From Anaerolineae bacterium (lineage in GTDB: Bacteria; Chloroflexota; Anaerolineae; B4-G1; SLSP01), in the NCBI GenBank assembly GCA_025454475.1, contig JALOOJ010000002.1:1-60444 (forward strand): a DNA stretch of 60,444 bases. Direction: 5' to 3'. Position numbers and translations under genes: made by a program. Positions 53,693-60,444 of the stretch are shown here, piece after piece. The notes beneath the pieces were generated by a model. It did not search any database, was not told where the DNA came from, and saw nothing but the letters and a program-made list of their open reading frames with translations. Within the stretch, counting starts at the first letter, position 1. The number at the start of each line of letters is the position of its first letter.

Positions 53693-55195
53693 ATGAAGAC
53701 CCCATCTGCAGCAGGTGTCTCCGCAAGCACCAGTTCCGACGCCGGTTCTGACGCCGGTTCTGACGCCGGTTCTGACGCCGGTTCTGACGCCGGTTCTGAC
53801 GCCGGTTCTGACCGCGCAGTCCGCCTAAGTTTGGGCTATAAGGTCCAGTGGGGTGTTGCCGCACTGGGCACATCCTTCGTGTCAGGCACCTATGGCGCGC
53901 TGTTGCCGATCTTCTACCAGGACTACCTGGGCCTCACCGCGCGCTGGATCGCCATCGCCTCCACCCTCTACGCGATCTGGAACGCAATCAACGATCCGCT
54001 CTTTGGCTACATCACCGACAGTACCAAGTCACGACACGGGCGTCGCATCCCGTATATGCGGTTCACCGCACCCTTCCTGGCACTCACCTTCATCTTGGTA
54101 TGGTTTGCGCCACAGAACGCCGGACAGCCTGCCATCTTTGGCTGGATGCTCGCCACGATGCTGCTCTACGACACCGCCTACACGATTATCGGCTTGGTCT
54201 ACTCGGCGTTGTTGCCTGAGATCTCGGAATCCGACGCCGAACGGAACGGCCTGCAGATCTCATCGTCGCTCTTCGGCCTGCTGGGCATGATCTTGGGCTT
54301 CCTCATCCCCGACTTCTTCCGCCCCAAAGCTGGTATGTCGCCTTCATTCGTCCCCCTCCAGGTCTCGATGATCGCCGTAGGTATCTTCAGCGCCTTAATG
54401 ATCATCGTCACGACGCTACGGGTGCGCGAGCGCCCGGAATTCCACCAGGGCGACGAGCCACTGAAGCTTGGGCCGGCCTTCAAGTACACCATCACCAGTC
54501 GCTCGTTCCTTGTCCTGGTCGCCCAGAACTTCATGTCAATCCTGATGCAGGCGCTCCTCTTGGGCGCCGTGTTCTACCTGGCCGACTATGTTCTCCAGAT
54601 CAACGCGATGATCCTTGTGGCATGCCTCTTCGTCTCATTGATCATCGGCGTGCCGATGACCTCCGTACTTCGGCGACGGCTCGGAGTCGTTGGTTCCCAA
54701 CGGCTGCTGTTGCTGATCGCCGGGGTAGCCCTAATCTCCGTCGTGGTGGTCCCCACACAACTCATCCCCCTGTGTTTGATCGCTGCAGGGTTCGGCTTAG
54801 CGGGACCGCAGACTCTCACCAATGTCTTGTTCGCGCAGGTCACCGACGAGGATGAGCTGCGTTCAGGCGTCCGCCGCGAAGGCGCCTTCTTCGGTGTCAA
54901 CGCGCTTTTGACCAAGCCGGCCCAGTCCGTTGCACTCGCCCTGATACCCTTCGTGCTCGAGGCCACAGGGTTCATTACGCGTGAAGCCAACCAGGGCCAA
55001 ATCATGCTGGAACAGCCGGCAAGCGCTATCCAGGGCATCAAAATCCTCGCCGGCCTGATCCCGGGAGCAGCGATGATCCTGGGCGCGATCATACTGCAGT
55101 GGTATCCGCTTCAAGGCGCGTATCTGCAGAAGGTGCAACGGGAGGTGCTCGACCTCCACGCGCAGAAACATGCAAGACAGGGAGCCGGGCGGTAG
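53693..55195 (+). CDS. MFS transporter of the GPH/MelB type with SDAG-repeat N-terminus
   Basis: A 500-residue 12-helix transporter. MelB-like elements are WNAINDPLFGYITDSTKSRHGRRIPYM (loop with conserved D/R pairs), and several membrane helices such as FLVLVAQNFMSILMQALLLGAVFYLADYVL. It probably co-transports a sugar with a cation. The first 40 residues contain seven SDAG units from a 12-bp DNA repeat (53733-53816) that normal family members lack. It starts after GGAGGGAG and follows the YdjC gene. Confidence 0.88.
   Translation: MKTPSAAGVSASTSSDAGSDAGSDAGSDAGSDAGSDAGSDRAVRLSLGYKVQWGVAALGTSFVSGTYGALLPIFYQDYLGLTARWIAIASTLYAIWNAINDPLFGYITDSTKSRHGRRIPYMRFTAPFLALTFILVWFAPQNAGQPAIFGWMLATMLLYDTAYTIIGLVYSALLPEISESDAERNGLQISSSLFGLLGMILGFLIPDFFRPKAGMSPSFVPLQVSMIAVGIFSALMIIVTTLRVRERPEFHQGDEPLKLGPAFKYTITSRSFLVLVAQNFMSILMQALLLGAVFYLADYVLQINAMILVACLFVSLIIGVPMTSVLRRRLGVVGSQRLLLLIAGVALISVVVVPTQLIPLCLIAAGFGLAGPQTLTNVLFAQVTDEDELRSGVRREGAFFGVNALLTKPAQSVALALIPFVLEATGFITREANQGQIMLEQPASAIQGIKILAGLIPGAAMILGAIILQWYPLQGAYLQKVQREVLDLHAQKHARQGAGR
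53733..53816 (+). repeat. Seven tandem 12-bp repeats encoding SDAG
   Basis: Units of GTTCTGACGCCG run from 53733 to 53816; the first unit has C for T and the last ends ACCGCG. They encode (SDAG) repeated in the MFS N-terminus and match the dispersed repeat family. Confidence 0.95.
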
Positions 55196-55254
55196 CAGGG
55201 CAGAAGAAACGCGGTAGACTACCAAGTCCAATAGACTTGAGTTCTGAGGGAAAC

Positions 55255-56790
55255 ATGGCCACACAAATGATTCAGGGGCCATCGCGCAAGCAGGGAAGTG
55301 TGCTCAGCGCCGCCGGTACAGCGGCGGTGCTTCTTGTCTTGCTACTCGGTGTGACAGCCTTCTGCGGCTGGGTCTTTGTGCAGCGGACGAACCGGATCTA
55401 CGAAGGCGTCATCTACCCCAATGTGTATGCGCTTGGGATTCACCTGGGAGGTTATTCGCCGGAGGAAGCAGCGACTACGCTGGAAACCGTGGCCGACCAG
55501 GTTGATACCGGAATGCTGGTACTCACGGACGGCGACAGGCAGTGGTCTTTCCCGTGGACGCTCGGTGGCCTCCGCGTGGATACGTTGGGAACCGCACAGG
55601 CCGCCTATAAGGTGGGGCGCGGCGGCTCGTGGCTGGAACAGATCGAGATCTGGCTCTACTACCACGACGTGGCTCCACTCTTTCTATTTGACACGACTTC
55701 TGCGCGTGAATTGCTCGCCGAGGTCGATCGTGAGGCTACGCAGCCGACCATCGACCCCACCTTGAAACTCGAACAGGGCGAGGTTGTCATCGTTCCGGGA
55801 CAGACTGGACGTGTGTTGGACATTCCGACCACGCTGGCCCGGCTTCGCGAGGTCGGCGGCACACCGTACCGGGTAGAGGTGCCCCTAGCCTTCGAGGTCA
55901 TCCCACCTGCGGAGTTGGACACCGGCGATATTCTCGAACAGGCGGATGCCCTCCTGGCGCGCCAGATCACGGTGATGACCCACGACGTCCTCACCGATGA
56001 GACACTGAGTTGGACGCTTGGGCGAGACGAGATAGCCGATTGGCTGTACCTGGTTCCGGGCGAGGGCGGCAGACCTTCGGTGGACATGAATCGGTACGCC
56101 ATTCGCGACACGCTCATTCGACTTGCAGAAGGGATGGGCGAAGGCCGGGGATTCCGCTATGACGAAGCCGCGATCAAGGTCTTCCAGGCGCTTGAGTCCG
56201 GCCAGAACGTGCTCTGGCTCTATCTGACGCACGGCGAGAGGACCTACACCGTGGTGGCTGGCGACACGCTCACCAGCCTCTCAGCGAAGTTCGGGATGCC
56301 CGCGGGATTGGTCGCCGAGGCCAACCGAGACATCGACATCGACAAGCTCCTCGTGGGACAGCAGATCCGCATCCCCTCGCAGGACGTGCTGACCCCCAAT
56401 ATGCCGGTGATCGGCAAGAAGATCATTGTTAGCCTCGCCGAGCAGCGGACGCGCGTCTATGAGAACGGGCAGTTGCTGTGGGACTGGCCTGTATCAACAG
56501 GCATCAAGGACTCACCTACCCACGCAGGCACCTTCCAAGTCTTGGGCAAGTACGAGGAGGCCTATGCCTCACAGTGGGATCTCTGGATGCCCTACTTCAT
56601 CGCCGTCTATCCAGCAGGGGGCGGCGTCGAGAACGGCTTCCACGAGTTGCCGATCCTTGCGAGCGGCAACCGACTGTGGGAGGGGTCGCTTGGGCGCCCC
56701 GCATCCTTTGGCTGTATTATCCTCGGGATTCCGGCGGCGGAGACCCTCTACAACTGGGCCGAGGTAGGGATCACCGTAGTTATCGAGTAG
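55255..56790 (+). CDS. L,D-transpeptidase-like protein with LysM domain and altered active-site motif
   Basis: A 511-residue membrane-anchored protein. An N-terminal helix ([20 protein letters not shown]) is followed by peptidoglycan-binding-like domains ([25 protein letters not shown]), a LysM motif ([19 protein letters not shown]), and a YkuD domain from about residue 400. The YkuD motif has H463 and C487, but reads ASFGCIIL where active enzymes have SHGC-x-R: the His and the Arg are replaced. Cys487 remains. It may be inactive or atypical in cross-linking. The ATG at 55255 follows TGAGGG. The stop overlaps the convergent pgm gene by 11 bases. Confidence 0.85.
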   Translation: MATQMIQGPSRKQGSVLSAAGTAAVLLVLLLGVTAFCGWVFVQRTNRIYEGVIYPNVYALGIHLGGYSPEEAATTLETVADQVDTGMLVLTDGDRQWSFPWTLGGLRVDTLGTAQAAYKVGRGGSWLEQIEIWLYYHDVAPLFLFDTTSARELLAEVDREATQPTIDPTLKLEQGEVVIVPGQTGRVLDIPTTLARLREVGGTPYRVEVPLAFEVIPPAELDTGDILEQADALLARQITVMTHDVLTDETLSWTLGRDEIADWLYLVPGEGGRPSVDMNRYAIRDTLIRLAEGMGEGRGFRYDEAAIKVFQALESGQNVLWLYLTHGERTYTVVAGDTLTSLSAKFGMPAGLVAEANRDIDIDKLLVGQQIRIPSQDVLTPNMPVIGKKIIVSLAEQRTRVYENGQLLWDWPVSTGIKDSPTHAGTFQVLGKYEEAYASQWDLWMPYFIAVYPAGGGVENGFHELPILASGNRLWEGSLGRPASFGCIILGIPAAETLYNWAEVGITVVIE

Positions 56791-58492
56791 CCCGGCCTGT
56801 GTCTTTGGGGGTACCCGTATCCTTCAATGCTAAAGCGGCCGCCACAATGGCTTGCGCCTCCTCCTGTATCCGCAGCAGGTGGTCGGGGCCCTGGAAGCTC
56901 TCTGCATAGATCTTGTAGATGTCCTCCGTACCCGACGGGCGCGCGGCAAACCAGCCGTGGTCGGTCACCAACTTGAGCCCACCAATCGGTGCATCGTTGC
57001 ATGGCGCGCGGGTCAACTTGGCCGTGATTGGATCCCCCGCGAGCTCGCGTGCTTCGACCATTCCAGGAGACAGGTGCGCCAGAATCTGCTTCTGTTCCGG
57101 ATTGGCGACGGCATCGATGCGCGCATACGCAGAGCGACCGAACCGCTCCTCCAGCGTCTGGTAGATCTCACCCGGATCACGTTCGGTGCGAGCGGTGATC
57201 TCCGCGGCGAGCAAGCTGAGGAGTATGCCATCCTTGTCGGTCGTCCACACCGTGCCGTCGCGCCGGAGAAATGAGGCTCCGGCGCTCTCCTCTCCGCCAA
57301 AGCCAAGCGACCCCGCGTAGAGCCCCGGCGCGAAGTACTTGAAACCCACCGGCACTTCGCACAGCATACGCCCCAGCGAAGCCACGACACGGTCGATCAC
57401 CGAGCTCGAGACCAACGTCTTGCCCACCGCAACATCTTGGCCCCATGCCGGCCGATTTTGGAACAGGTACCAGATGGCCACAGCAAGATAATGGTTGGGG
57501 TTCATGAGCCCAACACTCGGGGTGACGATGCCGTGCCGATCGCCATCGGGATCTGAGCCGAACGCGACATCGAACCTGTCGCGCAGGGCAATCAGACTGG
57601 TCATTGCGTAGGGCGAGGAGCAGTCCATACGTATCTTCCCATCGTGGTCCACGGTCATGAAGGCGAAGGTTGGATCAACGACAGGGTTGACCATCTCGAG
57701 GTCCAGCCCGTATTCCTCAGCGATTGGCGCCCAGAACCCCACTGTGGCGCCGCCCAGGGGATCGACCCCGATCTTGAGTCCCGCGGCAGCGATGACCTTC
57801 ATGTCGATGACGTTGGCAAGGTCAGCCACGTAGGGGTGAACGTAGTCGTGATAGTGGGTCGTCTCAGCAACGAGCGCTTTCTCCAGCGCCATGCGGCGGA
57901 CCCCTTTCATGGCGTTGCTCATGATCTCGTTGGCCAGGTCCTGGATGCGGCGAGTCGTATCGCTGCCCGCCGGGCCACCCTCGGGCGGGTTGTACTTGAA
58001 CCCACCGTCGGACGGTGGGTTGTGCGATGGTGTGATCACCACGCCGTCAGCCCGTCCCATCTGACGCCGGTCCTGACTGCCACGATTGTGCGCCAGGATG
58101 GCGTGGGAAACTGCCGGCGTTGGCGTGTAGCCAAAGTCGTGGCGATCAGAACCGCATTGCACCATGATGTCCACGCCGTTGGCTGCAAACACCTCGATCG
58201 CTGTATAGAGTGCCGGTTCTGAAAGCGCGTGGGTGTCCATGCCCAAGTACAGCGGCCCGGTGATACCATCAGCCCGACGGATCTGACAGACCGCCTGAGC
58301 CGTTGCAAGAACATGGTCCTCATTGAAACTACAGGTTAACGACGTGCCCCTGTGTCCCGAGGTGCCGAATGCAACACGCTCAGCCTGCTCAACTGGGCTA
58401 GGATGGCTCGCATAGTATCGGGAGACCAGCCGCGGAACATTCTCGAGCAACTCCTGCGGTGCCTTCTTGCCTGCCAGTGCACTGATACTCAT
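56780..58492 (-). CDS. pgm: Phosphoglucomutase (alpha-D-glucose type)
   Basis: A 570-residue alpha-D-phosphohexomutase. The catalytic serine is in [15 protein letters not shown]; the metal loop is [30 protein letters not shown] is the sugar loop; [16 protein letters not shown] is the phosphate loop. It interconverts glucose-1-P and glucose-6-P. The ATG at 58492 follows AAGGAGG; a longer frame to 58564 is not conserved. It converges with the L,D-transpeptidase gene. Confidence 0.95.
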   Translation of the reverse strand: MSISALAGKKAPQELLENVPRLVSRYYASHPSPVEQAERVAFGTSGHRGTSLTCSFNEDHVLATAQAVCQIRRADGITGPLYLGMDTHALSEPALYTAIEVFAANGVDIMVQCGSDRHDFGYTPTPAVSHAILAHNRGSQDRRQMGRADGVVITPSHNPPSDGGFKYNPPEGGPAGSDTTRRIQDLANEIMSNAMKGVRRMALEKALVAETTHYHDYVHPYVADLANVIDMKVIAAAGLKIGVDPLGGATVGFWAPIAEEYGLDLEMVNPVVDPTFAFMTVDHDGKIRMDCSSPYAMTSLIALRDRFDVAFGSDPDGDRHGIVTPSVGLMNPNHYLAVAIWYLFQNRPAWGQDVAVGKTLVSSSVIDRVVASLGRMLCEVPVGFKYFAPGLYAGSLGFGGEESAGASFLRRDGTVWTTDKDGILLSLLAAEITARTERDPGEIYQTLEERFGRSAYARIDAVANPEQKQILAHLSPGMVEARELAGDPITAKLTRAPCNDAPIGGLKLVTDHGWFAARPSGTEDIYKIYAESFQGPDHLLRIQEEAQAIVAAALALKDTGTPKDTGRATR

Positions 58493-58590
58493 GGCCTTGC
58501 CTCCTTGCCTGGGTCGCCGTCGCGGGCTATCGGGAACAGTACCTTCCTGCTGTACGCTATACAATGCCGGCGTGTGGTTGGTGACCCTAC

Positions 58591-60444
58591 CTAAGGCGCC
58601 GGCCGATCGAAGTCTGGTAGCGCGTAAGATGGGACGCCAGTGAACCGGTCCACGGAGAGAGTCAGCCTTATCTGTGTCGCCGGGGGCAGCTCGATCCTGA
58701 GATGTTTGCTGTTCACGGGCAGGGTCTGTACGGTGGCGGTTGGAATAGCTGCAGCATACTCCCCCCTCGGCGCAGGGTACGGTGCACTGCTGACCTCAGC
58801 CTCACAGGTGTGGAACCGGTGTTCACCCAGCGCGCCCGCCTGCAGGATAACCGATCTCTGCAGTGTCGGGCTAAGGTTCACCAGTGTAACGCACACGTTC
58901 GAGGGTGCGGCCGCACCCGAGGGCACAACCCTCTCAACGAGCGCCGCCAGATCATCCGGAAGTCCTGGTCTTCGTCGGTCCGCATCAAAGTAACGCAAGC
59001 GTGCATTGGGAATACCACCGTAGTAAATCACCTGAGGGCAGCCCATGGTGAGTTGCACCAGAGCTTCGGTCGTCACTGGCTGCAATTGCTGCCAGATATG
59101 AATGTTAGGCCCAGTCGCCATGTCCGTCTCGTCCGCCGCAATCTGTGCCAATCGATGGCACACTTGCGCATAGGCGGCGCCCAGGATGGTCTCCGGGTAC
59201 TGCGGGTTCTCCCCCTGCAGATAGAGCAACCACGGCTCGTCATGGTTCATATCACCCTTGTCGCGAAAAGGAACCACCTTACGCCAGTCGTAACCGCTGC
59301 GCTCCCTGAGAAACTCAATGCGCCTCCAGTCCTCCTCGGCTTCCGTGACATTCCAGACGTTCAGCGGAAACGAGAGCTGCATCGGCTGGAAGTCCATCCA
59401 GCCCTGATCTCCGTAGCGGAAAGGCGTCAGAAACGTCCTCCGCTCCGGTCCAAGAGCTCTCTCGATCCCAATGTAGTGATGCGGCATGCTCATCGCCTCG
59501 GCAGCGACGTCAAAGTCCATCTCGGCGCCCTCTGCCAGCACGCGATCGATTATGCCACGCGGCAGCTCGAAGTAGCGGGGATCCCCGGTGAGCAGATAGG
59601 CGTTGTTGGCAGCTGTGATCGCTGCATAGGCCAGATTGTAGAAACCATGGGGCCAGGTCCAGCCGTATATGCCGCCATACCACTTTCCGTTGTGTAAGCT
59701 ACCCACACGACCGTCGAGCCCCACATTGTCGGGCATCAAGCCGCCGTTCGCCTGAGCCCGCTCCAGCCAGGCCCCTACATACTCGAGAAGCCACGATCGA
59801 TAGGCCTCGTCGCCGGTGAGCAGGAAAGCGTTCATGATCAGGCCGTTGACAAAAAGGTTGTTCCCAACGTCGCCCGATCGAAACCGTGCCGCCATCGCCT
59901 GGCCCATCCTGCGGGCGTTTTCGGGATCGCGCAGATCGTCATACGTGGCAATGCCGGGGACGTCCGTCAGAGGAAGGCCATACTTCGCCATGCCACCCGC
60001 CGACCAGCGATAAGACAGTGCGCTATCGGCTTCAGAGAAACCCCACGCTGGTCCTCCACTGCCGTTGTGTGGCGCCCGGATGATCCTATGGACCGGGTCA
60101 TAGTTCTGGGCCTCAGGATCCTCATTCAGGTAGAACCCGGCGAAACGCCGCGCTCGGTCCGTGTACTTCGGGTTGCCCGGATCAGCCATGCAAAGGTGGT
60201 AGAAGTAGATGTAGCTCTCGCTCTGGTGGAACTGGTCGTAGCCGAACTCATACTCCTTATGAATACGGCCGAAACCGGTCAGTTGACGCGTGATTCCGTC
60301 CCAATGCCGATCGGCCATCTCCAGCAAGTGGTCGCCGCCGCCCAGCGTGTACAACTGCGCGAAGTTGGTGAAGGCCTCGTAGAAATCGTCCATCCCATCC
60401 CGACCGCCCGTCCACCTGTCTTTCCATTTGAGCGAGCCATCAGG
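58591..60444 (-). CDS. Uncharacterised alpha/alpha-barrel-like protein (cut by right edge)
   Basis: At least 617 residues; the frame is open through the right edge, so the N-terminus is missing. The region has repeated helical pairs ([59 protein letters not shown]) as in (alpha/alpha)6 glycosidases, then a beta-rich C-terminal domain ([20 protein letters not shown]). Catalytic residues cannot be named. The ATG at 60393 is internal to the continuing frame ([11 protein letters not shown] precedes). A role in glycan breakdown is plausible from neighbours and fold only. Confidence 0.6.
   Translation of the reverse strand, partial: PDGSLKWKDRWTGGRDGMDDFYEAFTNFAQLYTLGGGDHLLEMADRHWDGITRQLTGFGRIHKEYEFGYDQFHQSESYIYFYHLCMADPGNPKYTDRARRFAGFYLNEDPEAQNYDPVHRIIRAPHNGSGGPAWGFSEADSALSYRWSAGGMAKYGLPLTDVPGIATYDDLRDPENARRMGQAMAARFRSGDVGNNLFVNGLIMNAFLLTGDEAYRSWLLEYVGAWLERAQANGGLMPDNVGLDGRVGSLHNGKWYGGIYGWTWPHGFYNLAYAAITAANNAYLLTGDPRYFELPRGIIDRVLAEGAEMDFDVAAEAMSMPHHYIGIERALGPERRTFLTPFRYGDQGWMDFQPMQLSFPLNVWNVTEAEEDWRRIEFLRERSGYDWRKVVPFRDKGDMNHDEPWLLYLQGENPQYPETILGAAYAQVCHRLAQIAADETDMATGPNIHIWQQLQPVTTEALVQLTMGCPQVIYYGGIPNARLRYFDADRRRPGLPDDLAALVERVVPSGAAAPSNVCVTLVNLSPTLQRSVILQAGALGEHRFHTCEAEVSSAPYPAPRGEYAAAIPTATVQTLPVNSKHLRIELPPATQIRLTLSVDRFTGVPSYALPDFDRPAP

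Noticed and set aside
53325..53873. Minus-strand frame with NRRQ repeats
   Set aside because: It is the reverse reading of the SDAG repeat and the ChbG-like gene, not a separate protein.

Overview
The window is high-GC bacterial chromosome with canonical AGGAGG-type ribosome-binding sites, sigma70-like promoters and tightly packed genes. The gene content (tRNA-secE-nusG-rplKAJL locus, NusG with an acidic N-terminal extension, tungsten-type aldehyde ferredoxin oxidoreductase, YgeW/YgeY genes, DUF4342 and DUF4332 proteins, PA14-repeat surface protein) suggests a largely anaerobic, heterotrophic member of the Chloroflexota (Anaerolineae-like). That placement is inference from gene content, not from a phylogeny.

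Left part (1-6.2 kb): the end of an FAD/NAD(P) oxidoreductase plus a DUF1667 protein, then two sulfatase-superfamily hydrolases flanking a sugar-phosphate isomerase/epimerase-like TIM barrel, then a clan GH-A-like glycosidase. Next (6.2-10.6 kb) is a housekeeping block: two promoters, four tRNAs (Thr-UGU, Tyr-GUA, Thr-GGU, Trp-CCA), secE, nusG, rplK, rplA, an L10-leader/attenuator with its own promoter, rplJ and rplL. rpoB does not follow; the next genes are a site-2 protease and a glycosyltransferase.

The 13-34.7 kb stretch is mixed. It holds a minus-strand trio (beta-helix protein, UroD-like protein, glycyl radical enzyme), a DapA-family aldolase converging on an aldehyde ferredoxin oxidoreductase, a CBS-containing site-2 protease, an AmmeMemoRadiSam radical SAM protein, lactate dehydrogenase, a Lon-like protease with a UspA protein, a YihY/BrkB membrane protein, DUF4342 and DUF4332 proteins, gyrB and a polytopic membrane protein.

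The most interesting region is 34.9-50.7 kb: eleven minus-strand genes with short gaps that look like one GntR-controlled operon. In transcription order they are a GntR/UTRA regulator, YgeY hydrolase, YgeW carbamoyltransferase, carbamate kinase, a threonine-synthase-like PLP enzyme, a second fold-type-II PLP enzyme, a GT2 glycosyltransferase, a fused FAD/2Fe-2S subunit of a molybdenum hydroxylase, an unrecognised 604-residue protein with nucleoside-phosphorylase-like motifs, the Mo-binding subunit, and a lipoprotein with two tandem solute-binding domains. The set resembles the anaerobic purine/uric-acid gene clusters (ygeW, ygeX, ygeY, arcC, xdh) but with different members. The regulator's promoter has a perfect inverted repeat filling the whole -35/-10 spacer. 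A small dispersed repeat (core GTTCTGACCGCC and variants) occurs between and inside genes of this operon and elsewhere.

Right part (50.8-60.4 kb): a secreted four-PA14-domain protein, a ChbG/YdjC deacetylase-like protein, a GPH-type sugar transporter whose N-terminus is a seven-unit repeat, an L,D-transpeptidase-like protein with an altered active-site motif, phosphoglucomutase, and an edge-truncated carbohydrate-active-like protein. Overall the window suggests turnover of glycans and N-compounds with fermentative energy conservation.
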